Below are positions 28,001 to 35,473 of a DNA stretch of 64,000 bases, one piece after another (position 1 is the first letter of the stretch; every line of letters begins with the position of its first letter). The notes under the pieces were generated by a model. The model saw only the letters and a list, made by a program, of their open reading frames with translations. It made no database searches and was not told the DNA's origin. Source of the stretch: Pontibacter ummariensis (GTDB lineage: Bacteria > Bacteroidota > Bacteroidia > Cytophagales > Hymenobacteraceae); contig NZ_FZOQ01000001.1 of assembly GCF_900188175.1 (NCBI RefSeq), forward strand, positions 248,001 through 312,000. The letters are read 5' to 3'. A program made the translations under genes and the position numbers.

Positions 28001-29591
28001 CCTCTCTGTCCACCAAACAAAGCCACGTCATTGGCTTGACCATGAAATTGCACTATTACTTGAAACTGCTGAACGAACATGGGCCGCGGTGGAAAGAGCC
28101 AGGGCCGAAGAAGCCTTACGTGAAAGTGAAGAGCGGCTGCAAAAGGTACTCTCTGTTGAGACCGTGGGGGTAATTTATCTTGATTTGGAGGGAGCTATCC
28201 ACGATAGCAATGCTGCTTTTGAACGCATGAGCGGCTACTCGAAAGCTGACTTAACAAGCGGCCAGGTGCGGTGGGACGAGCTCATACCGCCTGAGTTTAT
28301 CAAAGCCACCTTCAGCTCAAAAGAAGAGCTTATCACCCAGGGGCAAAGCACCCCTTACGAGAAGCAGTACATCCGCCCGGACGGCACCCGCTGGTGGGGC
28401 CTGTTTGCCGGCAAGCGCCTCAGCGACACTGAGTGCGTGGAGTTTGTAGTAGACATCACAGACCGAAAAGAGGCCGAAGAAAAGCTGCAGCAGTTTAATG
28501 TGCTGTTGGAACAGCAAATAGCCGAACGCACCTCTGAGCTAAAGAACACCACCGCAGAACTGCAAAAGAACCTGGCCAAACTACTGCAGGCCGAAGAAGT
28601 AGCCCGGATGGGCAGCTGGGAATATGATGTTGCCAGCTGCGAAATGAGCTGGAGTGCGGGCATGTACCGCCTGTTTGACTTGCCCGCCGGCAGCCCCGTG
28701 CAGCCGGAGATTTACCTGGAACATGCAGTAGAGGCCGATAAGCCCCTGGCGCAGCAGCTAGTAAAAAAATTGCGGGAAAGTTTTGAGCCCCTGGAGGAAA
28801 CCCTTCGCCTGCACGTATCCGGCCAGGTACTTACCCTCCTGGTCAAGACCGTGGTGCAGCGCGACGAGCAAGGGGCGCCGGTTAAGATACGGGGCATCGA
28901 TTTAAACATATCGGAGGTAAAACGGCTGGAAGCAGAAAACCTGCAGATGCGGCTGAACCAGCAAAAAGCCTTGTTGCTGGCTGTACTGGAAGCGCAGGAA
29001 GAAGAGCGCCGGCGCATATCCGAGGCGCTGCACAATGGCGTGGCCCAGATCCTGTACGCTGCCAAACTGAACCTGGAACAGGTAACGCAACAGGTGCCAG
29101 GAGAATTGATTCAGCCTGCCGATAAACTGCTTGGCGAAGCCATCAAAGAAACCAGAAGGGTCTCGCACGAGCTGACTCCTATCATCCTGAATGATTTTGG
29201 CCTGGAAAAAGCCGTGGAACATTTCTGCCGGCAGTACGAACAGAGCCCGGTCAAAGTCAACTGGGAGATAGACCTGGAAGGCCGGCTGGCATCTTTCCTG
29301 GAAACAGCCCTTTACCGCATCTGCCAGGAACTGTTGAATAACGTGATGAAACATGCCCAGGCTACTCAGGCCGATGTATTGCTGGTGCAGGAGGATGGCG
29401 AAGTTACCCTGAAAGTACGCGACAATGGCAAAGGAATAAGCGGGGAGCCAGGTGAAATGAAAGGCATCGGGCTGCGTACTATCACGGACCGGGTGCAGCT
29501 CCTCAACGGCACCTTTTCCATCACCACGCCCAGTACTGGTACAGGTACGCTGGTCACGGTAAAAATTCCGGTGACGGGGGGGGGGGACTAG
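25098..29591 (+). CDS. Multi-PAS/GAF sensor histidine kinase (HisKA_3 type)
   Basis: A 1,497-residue kinase without clear membrane helices, so probably cytosolic. Domains by eye: PAS (about 8-140), PAS_3 (170-290), PAS (300-415), PAS (430-548), GAF (550-705), PAS (715-838), GAF (845-1000), PAS (1010-1130), coiled coil, PAS_3 (1165-1290), HisKA_3 and HATPase. The phospho-acceptor is H1312 in ERRRISEALHNGVAQ; relatives often have HD where this has HN. ATP-site boxes are ELLNNVMKH, VRDNGKG and GIGLRTI. Both GAF domains are followed by nearly the same linker, AERTWAAVERA(K/R)AEEAL. No response regulator is adjacent, so the partner is elsewhere. The gene ends in a G11 tract. Confidence 0.9.
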   Translation: MKQPAPLPAQVLKAFEKVPDLYLILSPELAILTASDAYLAATLTNCEEIVGRQLFDVFPDNPMAKAAHGVKNLKHSLQQALATKQPHRMAIQQYDVPLPAAQGGGFAEKYWLPLNTPVLDEQGQVQYIIHKVEDVTEQVLQEKQVSTLHEALTEERELRRKLAASQELHRISEEVASLGSYEADIQGSAFYFSDGLYRLFGEEPQSFTPTLSWIDARSSPEDAAKVRRILEQAAQNRQPYYYTRRIRRRDGEWRTVASHGKVICGADGQARKFVGLVQDVTEKVLAEQELKTARENLKATLDSSPYFIQAFEAVRDKAGKIVDFTWIFTNHTWKEHYGDMTGRSLLQQNPAVLATGLFEKFVEVTETGISIDHEQYYSHEQFQDQWFHQTLVKMDDGFVMTTEDITDRKKAEQEILQLKDEVAQRATDKYQALFKTIDEGFAIQEVVTDKARNVTDVIWREVNAAFEHITGMEDVVGKKVSEFLPNLEQAWLDALTQVYKTGEPLRGESYTADLGRWITYQYSRIGEAGSPFIAVVFNDITERKRREQQQTFLLHFSDTLRTLKDEHTIENTSLQLLSEFLSLDRAYVFVLYPLEDRAVVRSEQRRADLLSLLGEVRMSDFPETVRQIEDETLVINDIGTDTRLSVLNRESLEAVNLQAFVCASVRKGESNVIWSLAAATTTPRIWTKDEVALIEIVAERTWAAVERAKAEEALKESELKYRTLFETMDQGFGIGQVLPANEAAGGKVDWQWLEVNPQFERLTGLSRDAVLGNTMRKLVPGLEETWFTQYAKVAATGETITFEDYSPVLGRWFDVYVYALGTPEERRVAVLFTNTTERKQREQQQEYLLRLNDALRPIADPMEVQRVAMQVLGEHLSVDRAIYAEINIDEDWFEATDNYTSKSVQKITGRFPFTAFGPPGEKLKKGESLIIHDVTAEADDDSKKAFYSMDVRAAVAVPLIKKGKLVADLSVHQTKPRHWLDHEIALLLETAERTWAAVERARAEEALRESEERLQKVLSVETVGVIYLDLEGAIHDSNAAFERMSGYSKADLTSGQVRWDELIPPEFIKATFSSKEELITQGQSTPYEKQYIRPDGTRWWGLFAGKRLSDTECVEFVVDITDRKEAEEKLQQFNVLLEQQIAERTSELKNTTAELQKNLAKLLQAEEVARMGSWEYDVASCEMSWSAGMYRLFDLPAGSPVQPEIYLEHAVEADKPLAQQLVKKLRESFEPLEETLRLHVSGQVLTLLVKTVVQRDEQGAPVKIRGIDLNISEVKRLEAENLQMRLNQQKALLLAVLEAQEEERRRISEALHNGVAQILYAAKLNLEQVTQQVPGELIQPADKLLGEAIKETRRVSHELTPIILNDFGLEKAVEHFCRQYEQSPVKVNWEIDLEGRLASFLETALYRICQELLNNVMKHAQATQADVLLVQEDGEVTLKVRDNGKGISGEPGEMKGIGLRTITDRVQLLNGTFSITTPSTGTGTLVTVKIPVTGGGD
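29576..29586 (+). repeat. G11 homopolymer at 3' end of kinase gene
   Basis: Eleven G in a row encode the last Gly residues of the kinase. Loss of one G would replace the final Asp-stop with about 29 extra residues ending at a TAA near 29676; gain of one would add about ten. Confidence 0.9.
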
Positions 29592-29641
29592 CGGTAAGCC
29601 CAGGGTTTTCCTTCTAGCAAGGCTCATCAGGGCTGCCCTGG

Positions 29642-29671
29642 CCGGGGTTCCCCCTTTCAGGGAAACCCCGG
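29642..29671. terminator. GC-rich hairpin after kinase gene
   Basis: CCGGGGTT and AACCCCGG pair, extended inward by three C-G pairs past one mismatch, with a 6-nt loop. There is no T run, but it lies between two convergent genes and may stop transcription. Confidence 0.45.
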
Positions 29672-29728
29672 AGTAAGGATGTGCCTGGTTGTGTCTCTAC
29701 CCCTGCTTACCTTTTGCCGGACATGCGC

Positions 29729-30088
29729 TCACAACCGCTGCTCGATCCACTCTACTGCCTCACGGTAAGTCCTGAACTGGCGGACCTGGATGGAGTCGTT
29801 CAGCTCCGCCTTGGCTTCGCCTGCCAGCCTCCTGAACTTTTCCATGTTGGTTTCATCGGTGCTGATGCGGGCCAACCTGGTCAGGGAGGAAGCGGCCGCA
29901 ACAGGCAGTAGCTCAGCAATAACAAACTCAAGCTCTTCCTCGCTCACCCTTCCCAGCTTTCCCGTGTCTTGTATCCAGAAAGCAATGTCTTTGCCACGCA
30001 GCAGCTCTGCCACGATTGTCGCCGCCTCTCTGTACTCTGCCCTGGCAGGCTTACGCACCCACTCAGAGTACAGCAGCTGCCCTGACAC
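29729..30088 (-). CDS. SpoIIAA/STAS-like small protein, apparently missing its N-terminus
   Basis: 119 residues from a GTG at 30088-30086, the only ATG/GTG in the open frame. It resembles a Bacteroidota family of about 140-residue STAS/SEC14-like proteins: LLYSEWVRKPARAEYREA near the start, DIAFWIQDTGKLGRV, LLPVAAASSLTRLARIST, and C-terminal RQFRTYREAVEWIEQ. Relatives have about 20 more residues before LLYSEW; here that place is taken by one arm of a 38-bp inverted repeat, so the N-terminus may be lost or rebuilt. A regulatory or scaffolding role is likely; no catalytic residues are seen. It lies directly downstream of the unknown gene at 30159 on the same strand. Confidence 0.65.
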   Translation of the reverse strand: MSGQLLYSEWVRKPARAEYREAATIVAELLRGKDIAFWIQDTGKLGRVSEEELEFVIAELLPVAAASSLTRLARISTDETNMEKFRRLAGEAKAELNDSIQVRQFRTYREAVEWIEQRL

Positions 30089-30154
30089 GAAAACAAGCTG
30101 CTGGCAAGGGCATCCTTTGCCAGCAGCTTGTTTTCGTGTCAGGGCAGCTGCTGT
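30070..30154. repeat. 38-bp perfect inverted repeat with 9-nt loop
   Basis: Bases 30070-30107 are the exact reverse complement of 30117-30154. The loop GGGCATCCT could itself pair further. The repeat begins 5 bases past the stop codon of the gene at 30159 and covers the GTG start and first codons of the gene at 29729. Confidence 0.97.
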
Positions 30155-30158
30155 TGCC

Positions 30159-31058
30159 TTATCTCAGGTCATATGGCAGCAGGTTCTCCACGCGTCTGCC
30201 CAGCAGACTCTCCCGTCCCTGGCCTACCTGTAAGGGCAACGCCCGCTGCAGCACATCCTGCGGCGCAAGCAGCTCCTCTTCTTCTTTCACCAGTTCCTCA
30301 AACGTAACCTCACCCAGGTAAAGGTTAAACTGATCGGCTGTGGCCGGTGTCACTTGGTCCATCGGGTCTACGTCCATCGAGCGCAGGGTAGGCGAGATGC
30401 GCCTGCTGCTCTTCAGCTTCATGAGCTTAAACAAGGGGGAGATGCTTTGCCGTGCCACTAAGTTAACAACCAGGCCTCTGAAGCTATGCTGGTTGCTATG
30501 GAAGATCTCATTGGCCAGGTCTATGTCTGAGAGGTCAAAATTACCGGATGCCACCAGTTCCGCTTTGGCATTTCGGTGCGTGGAGATAAGCAGGGTACAA
30601 CGGTCGGCATAGACGGCCTCTGTCACCACGGACCAGTTCTTGTCCCACTTGCCTTCTTTGTAGAGCCGGATAACCTCGCTCTGTACATGCGAGAGGTCCC
30701 TGATAGTGGGAGTGCTGGCGCCGTTGGCCCGGAAGATAATGGTGTTGTCCCTGCTGAAATCGATAATAAGCCCTGCTTTATCCTGCGGGATACTACTGCC
30801 CGGGATGGGGGATGCATCGGCTACCTTCGTTGTAATAGCAAAACCATTAGGGGAGCTATACTCCAGGATACCCGGCTGCTGGTCAGACTCCATTTCGAAC
30901 CCGATGCCAAAGTCCTTCAACTCGCTCAGTCTGGTGAAGATGTTCTTCTTGAACACCCCCACTGAGCCCAGGATGATTTGCCTGGTCGGCTCCCAGGTAG
31001 GGATGTAGCCAAACTCCCTTCTCATCTCTCTTAAATAAACTTTGATTGGTGCTTTCAT
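30159..31058 (-). CDS. Unknown beta-rich protein, possible gasdermin-like fold
   Basis: 299 residues, no signal peptide or membrane helix. I do not know a name for this family. The layout is a short N-terminal helix (VYLREMRREFGY), a strand-rich block with LGSVGVFKKNIFTRLSELKD, then FSRDNTIIFRANG, an amphipathic helix, and the hairpin WSVVTEAVYADRCTLLIS (VVTE at 144-147), followed by LVVNLVARQSISPLFKL. That order resembles gasdermin N-terminal domains by eye, including the VVTE strand, but there is no protease gene nearby and the likeness is not proof. The last 70 residues are acidic then basic and could be a separable tail. It is followed by the 38-bp inverted repeat and the SpoIIAA-like gene. 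Confidence 0.6.
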   Translation of the reverse strand: MKAPIKVYLREMRREFGYIPTWEPTRQIILGSVGVFKKNIFTRLSELKDFGIGFEMESDQQPGILEYSSPNGFAITTKVADASPIPGSSIPQDKAGLIIDFSRDNTIIFRANGASTPTIRDLSHVQSEVIRLYKEGKWDKNWSVVTEAVYADRCTLLISTHRNAKAELVASGNFDLSDIDLANEIFHSNQHSFRGLVVNLVARQSISPLFKLMKLKSSRRISPTLRSMDVDPMDQVTPATADQFNLYLGEVTFEELVKEEEELLAPQDVLQRALPLQVGQGRESLLGRRVENLLPYDLR

Positions 31059-31331
31059 AGCTTTTAAGTTAAGTGGATATAAAACAGTTACTATAAAAAG
31101 GCCCTAAACCATAGGGGATTATACGGATAGAGCAGGTGCTTAACCGCAACTTAACTAAGTATAACTACTAGCATACTGGCTTTTAAAAGCTATTTGTAGT
31201 GTTGTAAGTACTTATATAGCAGTTGAATAAGTCATTACGGGTGAAAGCTATAAGCTATTCCCATGGAATGTAAAGCCGTTACCGGCACAGATTCTTTTCA
31301 AGGGGAGGGCTGCATGCCGGGTTTTTAGGAT
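31059..31331. other. AT-rich intergenic region upstream of unknown gene
   Basis: About 270 bases, AT-rich near 31060-31260, likely carrying the minus-strand promoter of the gene at 30159. No gene or RNA is recognised before the transposase relic begins. Confidence 0.4.
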
Positions 31332-31478
31332 CTGCTCGTCATATTGATTTTAGAGCTGGCTGCCGCCCATCCCACTTATGGTTTCCGCAAGCTGCTGGCC
31401 TACCTGAAGAGAGCCGGCAAGCCTGGAACCACAGGCGGGTGTACCGAGTCTACAAGCTGCTCAGGCTCTGGTAAAAAG
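31332..31478 (+). pseudogene. IS3-family transposase (OrfB) remnant
   Basis: The translation gives LAAAHPTYGFRKLLAYLKRAGK and, after a one-base frameshift near 31421, WNHRRVYRVYKLLRLW then TAA. These match the helix-turn-helix region of IS3/IS150-group OrfB (HPxxGFRKxxAYL, WNHKRVYRxYxLL). Only about 50 codons remain, and no inverted ends or DDE core are seen, so it is a fragment. It lies about 115 bases from tRNA-Arg. Confidence 0.82.
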
Positions 31479-31559
31479 AGAACTTTTTTATAAACCCCGC
31501 AAGTTTTCGGCTGGATGCCTAAAAGGAAGAGGTGTGTGCAAATTGTGCACACATAAAAA

Positions 31560-31588
31560 AAGCCCCTCAGCGTGCTGCTAAGAGGCTT
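31560..31588 (-). terminator. Terminator of tRNA-Arg
   Basis: On the minus strand AAGCCTCTTAGC pairs with GCTGAGGGGCTT (two G-U pairs) around a 5-nt loop and is followed by a run of T (seven A at 31555-31561 on the plus strand). It lies just after the tRNA 3' end. Confidence 0.8.
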
Positions 31589-31593
31589 TTCGG

Positions 31594-31667
31594 TGGTCAC
31601 GAAGGGAGTCGAACCCCTAACCTTCTGATTCGTAGTCAGATGCTCTATCCAGTTGAGCTACGAGACC
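31594..31667 (-). tRNA. tRNA-Arg (ACG)
   Basis: A 74-nt cloverleaf: acceptor GGTCTCG/CGTGACC with one U-U mismatch at pair 5-68, D arm GCTC-N9-GAGC, anticodon arm TCTGA-CTACGAA-TCAGA giving anticodon ACG, variable loop AGGTT, and T arm with TTCGACT. The discriminator base is A; CCA is not encoded. It reads CGN Arg codons after A34-to-inosine editing. Confidence 0.95.
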
Positions 31668-31737
31668 GTTTTTCCGTTATTGTGATGCAAAGTAAAGGCC
31701 TTTTTCCTTTATACGCAAGCCCTCTGCAAGGTTTTCT

Positions 31738-32457
31738 TCAACTTTTTTCTGCCGCTTTCCGCAGCGAGCGCTTCAGGGCGCGGTCGAAAAGAAAGTACAG
31801 GCCACCTATCGAAATGATTATCAGGGCAATCACCAGGATCTGCCCGCCTGTGCCGGCATTGGGGTCCTGCAGGGCCGAGACAACATCGCGGGCCTGCGTG
31901 CCTACCCAAAAGAAGAAAGCGGTGCGCGGCAGCATACCGATAATGCTTGCCAGGAAGAACTTCTTCCGGTCTACCTGCAGCAGCGAGAGCACAAAATTCA
32001 TCAGCGCAAAAGGCAGTACCGGCGAAATCCGCGTCAGGATGATCAGGCTCCAGCTCTGGTTGCGCAGCTCCTGCATGAGGATGCGGGCCTTCTCGAAGCG
32101 GTTCAGGAAGCTCATCATCTTGCCGTGGTCTACGAACTGCGCCAGGCTGTAGCCTAGCAGGGCCGCGATGCCGTAGGAAAGCACCACCCCTATAAAGGCG
32201 CTCCAGCCCAGGTAGAAGCCACTAACCAGGGCCACAAAAGTAGTAGGCGTAAGGGCCAGGGCCATCGTAACGGAGACCACAGCAAAGTAAGCCAGAAGCT
32301 GCCACCAGTTCAGGCCTTCTAACAGCTCCTGGTAGTTATACAACACGACCGCCAGCGTAGAGCTCACCACCACCGGCACTACGACGAGTAAGAGCATCGA
32401 GACAAAGGTGGAGGCATTTTCACGTATAAAGCTGCGCAGCAGGGGGAAAGACTTCAT
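31738..32457 (-). CDS. TVP38/TMEM64-family (DedA superfamily) membrane protein
   Basis: A 239-residue protein with about six hydrophobic segments. The VTT/DedA-type signatures are SGFYLGWSAFIGVVLS and, in the C-terminal half, LTRISPVLPFALMNFVLS, with the conserved R-x-x-P re-entrant motif. Family members affect membrane lipid scrambling and envelope homeostasis. The gene stands alone between tRNA-Arg and the divergent cystathionine gene, and its role here is not specified by context. Confidence 0.88.
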   Translation of the reverse strand: MKSFPLLRSFIRENASTFVSMLLLVVVPVVVSSTLAVVLYNYQELLEGLNWWQLLAYFAVVSVTMALALTPTTFVALVSGFYLGWSAFIGVVLSYGIAALLGYSLAQFVDHGKMMSFLNRFEKARILMQELRNQSWSLIILTRISPVLPFALMNFVLSLLQVDRKKFFLASIIGMLPRTAFFFWVGTQARDVVSALQDPNAGTGGQILVIALIIISIGGLYFLFDRALKRSLRKAAEKS

Positions 32458-32635
32458 GAGCTTTTTGTATGGGTAGTATGAGCAAATAGACGAAAGACAA
32501 AGGACAAAAGATTTTGGCGGCTTTAAAAGCCTAATCTGCTCTGGTGCTTCCGGCGAATGGGGCCGCTGTTCTTTCCTTTAGGCTAATTCTTATAACTTGC
32601 AGTATACCAAACCTGCTAATAAATAGATAACAACT

Positions 32636-33775
32636 ATGAAATTCGGAACAAAAGCAATACATGCTGGCGTAGAGCCAGATCCAAGCACGGGCGCCATCAT
32701 GACGCCTATCTACCAGACCTCCACCTACGTGCAAACCTCCCCGGGGCAGCACAAGGGCTATGAATACTCCCGTACCCACAACCCCACGCGCACAGCTTTG
32801 CAGAATGCACTGGCGGCCCTCGAGAACGGCAAGCATGGGCTGTGTTTCTCTTCCGGGGTGGCGGCGGCAGATGCCATAATTAAACTGCTGAAGCCCGGCG
32901 ATGAGGTGATCTCTACCAACGACCTGTACGGCGGCAGCTTCCGCATCTTCACCAAGGTTTTCCAGAACTACGGCATCAAGTTCCGCTTTACCAACATGCG
33001 CGACCTGAGCAAGGTGGAAGCACTGGTGAACGCGAACACAAAAATGATCTGGGTAGAGACCCCTACCAATCCGCTGCTAAATATCATCGATATTAAAGCT
33101 TGCGCCGGGATCGCCAAAAAGAACAACCTGCTGCTGGTAGTGGATAATACCTTTGCGACCCCTTACCTGCAAACACCGCTGGACCTGGGCGCAGACATCG
33201 TAACGCACTCCCTGACGAAGTACATGGGCGGGCACTCGGATGTGGTCATGGGGGCTGTGGTTGTGAAGGATGAGGACCTGGCACAACAGCTGGCCTTTAT
33301 TCAAAATTCCTGCGGTGCGATACCGGGGCCACAGGATTGCTTCCTGGTACTGCGCGGTATCAAAACACTGCACCTGCGCATGGAGCGGCACTGCCAGAAC
33401 GGCCGTAAAGTGGCTGAATTCCTGAAAGGGCACCCGAAAGTGGAGAAAGTATACTGGCCAGGCTTTGAGGAGCACGAAAACCACGAGGTGGCAAAAGAGC
33501 AGATGCGTGACTTCGGCGGCATGGTATCCTTTGTGCTGAAAGGCGACAGGGTAGAGGATGCGATCAGCGTACTGGAGAAGGTAAAGTATTTTACTTTGGC
33601 GGAGTCCTTGGGCGGCGTGGAGTCGCTTTGCGGCCACCCGGCCAGTATGACGCACGCCAGCATTCCGCGCGAAGACCGCATGAAAGCCGGCCTCCGAGAT
33701 TCCCTTATCCGCCTGAGTGTAGGGGTAGAGGACGCGGAGGACCTTATTGCTGATCTGGAGCAGGCGATCGGGTAG
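32636..33775 (+). CDS. Cystathionine gamma-synthase / gamma-lyase (PLP)
   Basis: A 379-residue Cys/Met-metabolism PLP enzyme of fold type I. Seen: KAIHAGVEPDPSTGAIMTPIYQ at the start, SSGVAAADAI cofactor loop, VDNTFATPYLQ, and the Schiff-base lysine K195 in HSLTKYMGGHSD. The length is normal. It either joins cysteine to an activated homoserine or splits cystathionine; sequence alone does not separate MetB from MccB/CTH activity. It is not in an obvious operon. Together with the TauE/Rrf2 pair it is one of the sulfur-metabolism genes in the window. Confidence 0.92.
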   Translation: MKFGTKAIHAGVEPDPSTGAIMTPIYQTSTYVQTSPGQHKGYEYSRTHNPTRTALQNALAALENGKHGLCFSSGVAAADAIIKLLKPGDEVISTNDLYGGSFRIFTKVFQNYGIKFRFTNMRDLSKVEALVNANTKMIWVETPTNPLLNIIDIKACAGIAKKNNLLLVVDNTFATPYLQTPLDLGADIVTHSLTKYMGGHSDVVMGAVVVKDEDLAQQLAFIQNSCGAIPGPQDCFLVLRGIKTLHLRMERHCQNGRKVAEFLKGHPKVEKVYWPGFEEHENHEVAKEQMRDFGGMVSFVLKGDRVEDAISVLEKVKYFTLAESLGGVESLCGHPASMTHASIPREDRMKAGLRDSLIRLSVGVEDAEDLIADLEQAIG

Positions 33776-33925
33776 TAGCACAAAGCCTGAACCTGATAAA
33801 AAAGCCAGTAACTGTAACAGTTGCCGGCTGTTTTACTTTCATCTGGTGCCTGGATGTTTTTTTAACGTAACAAACCTTACAACCTAAAAGAGTTTTAAGT
33901 CTACGCGTTCATCACTATTGCGAAC

Positions 33926-34438
33926 ATGGCAGGAAATCACAAAATACTTTACAGAGAACAACAGCGCTTCCGGCAGTTCTGGCTCTGGGTGGTGGTGTTG
34001 GGAGTGGCTGCTATCTTTTGGGCAGGGCTTGTCACCCAAGTCATGTTTGGAGGGCAGTTTGGCGATAACCCTGTATCAGATGTAGAACTGGTGATTCTTT
34101 TTGTGGCGGTGGGACTTGGCCTTCCGTACTTCTTCTACAAGATGACGCTGACCACCGAAGTGCAGCCGGGGGTGCTGCAGGTGCGTTTCTGGCCTTTCCA
34201 TTTACGGCCGGTGCGTATTCCGCTGCATACCGTCCGGGACTATGAGCAGGTTGTTTACAACCCGATCGGCGACTACGGTGGCTGGGGAATTCGGTGGAGT
34301 TTTAGAGGGAAGGCTTACAACATATCCGGGAACGAGGGGGTGCAACTGCTCTTTTACAACCGGAAGCCCCTGCTGATCGGCTCACAGAATCCGCAGCGAT
34401 TGTTTGAAGCGATCCGGCAGGCTAAGGAAATGGGGTAA
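33926..34438 (+). CDS. DUF6141-like membrane protein
   Basis: A 170-residue protein with two membrane helices (about 20-42 and 55-72) and then a soluble beta-rich domain (TLTTEVQPGVLQVRFWPF... YGGWGIRWSFRGKAYNISG... LLIGSQNPQRLFEAI) that looks like a small PH-type fold. This matches what I know as DUF6141; the function is unknown. The YNISG-NEGVQL pattern with the final SQNPQRL is family-typical. It is a single gene between cystathionine synthase and a convergent OmpA lipoprotein. Confidence 0.7.
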   Translation: MAGNHKILYREQQRFRQFWLWVVVLGVAAIFWAGLVTQVMFGGQFGDNPVSDVELVILFVAVGLGLPYFFYKMTLTTEVQPGVLQVRFWPFHLRPVRIPLHTVRDYEQVVYNPIGDYGGWGIRWSFRGKAYNISGNEGVQLLFYNRKPLLIGSQNPQRLFEAIRQAKEMG

Positions 34439-34518
34439 GCAAGCCAGGAGTAAGATGCAGGATAAAAAGGAAGATTAAAAACTTTTGGTGGCATGTACGA
34501 AAGCCCTTAAAAAAAGAA

Positions 34519-34546
34519 AAGCCGATGACCTGCTGGCCATCGGCTT
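34519..34546 (-). terminator. Terminator of OmpA-family gene
   Basis: A 9-bp stem AAGCCGATG / CATCGGCTT around a 10-nt loop, followed on the minus strand by TTCTTTTTTT. It lies just after the stop of the gene at 34569. Confidence 0.88.
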
Positions 34547-34568
34547 CTGTGTGGGTGCTCCGCTTAAA

Positions 34569-35279
34569 TTAAGCCTGGATACCCAGAATTTTGTATACGT
34601 CAGAGAAGTCTGGCGCCAGGATGATTTCTGTACGACGGTTCTTTGCTTTCGCATCAGCAGAACGGCCTGTGTCAACCGGCATGTAGAAAGAGCGGCCCGC
34701 AGCTGTTACTCTGTCAGGAGAAAGGCCTTTCTCAGTCATCATACGGGTGATTTCTGTGGCACGCAGTACGCTCAGGTCCCAGTTGTCAGTCAGGTATTTC
34801 ATGCCGCTAGCTACGCTTACGTCATCTGTGTGGCCTTCTACCACTACACCCACTTGCTGGTTTTTCTTCAGCACCTCTACCAGTTGGTCGATCGCTTTTT
34901 TGCCGCTAGGGTTTACTTTGGTGCTACCTGTTGGGAACAACAGCTTGTCTGACAAAGAAACATATACTTTGCCATCTTTGATGTTAACGCTCAGGTCGCC
35001 CTGGTTAAAGCCCTTTAGTGCTGCGTTTACGTCGTTCTTCAGGTTGTCAAGGATCTTCTGCTGCTCGTTCAGCGCACGCTCAACGTCTGCAAGACGCTTT
35101 TCGCGGTCTCTCAGGGAGGCAGTCAGCTCATCAACTTTTTGCTGTGAGGCGGCTTTTTCACGCTCAAGGGCTTCTTTGCTCGCTTGCAGGTCTTCGTATT
35201 TCTTAGAAGATACGCATGATGCCATAAGCGTGGAGCACAGCGCAAGCGACAGGGAGGCTTTGAAGAAATTGAATTTCAT
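34569..35279 (-). CDS. OmpA-family peptidoglycan-binding lipoprotein
   Basis: 236 residues. Lipoprotein signal (LMASC, Cys22), then a long heptad-type coiled coil (about 27-95), then the OmpA C-terminal domain. The latter shows LLFPTGSTKVNPSGKKAI, VVVEGHTDD, LSVLRATEITRMM and AKNRRTEI, which bind meso-diaminopimelate. It anchors the outer membrane to the cell wall. A single gene with its own terminator. A weak promoter-like CATATTTG lies about 50 bases upstream but its partner box is poor. Confidence 0.92.
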   Translation of the reverse strand: MKFNFFKASLSLALCSTLMASCVSSKKYEDLQASKEALEREKAASQQKVDELTASLRDREKRLADVERALNEQQKILDNLKNDVNAALKGFNQGDLSVNIKDGKVYVSLSDKLLFPTGSTKVNPSGKKAIDQLVEVLKKNQQVGVVVEGHTDDVSVASGMKYLTDNWDLSVLRATEITRMMTEKGLSPDRVTAAGRSFYMPVDTGRSADAKAKNRRTEIILAPDFSDVYKILGIQA

Positions 35280-35473
35280 GGGTGTTACTTAATTGTTGTT
35301 TGGTTAATGTTGAATTGGTTACGGTTTACAAATATGGTAAAAGATTAGGCTTTAAGCTAAAATTGCTTTACAAAAACATCCAGCATTCCCTATTTTAAGC
35401 TGGATAACGCTATCCGCTGTGTTATATTATGTTACAGCTATACTTTTCTGAACTAATATTTATTTTCCGCCGG

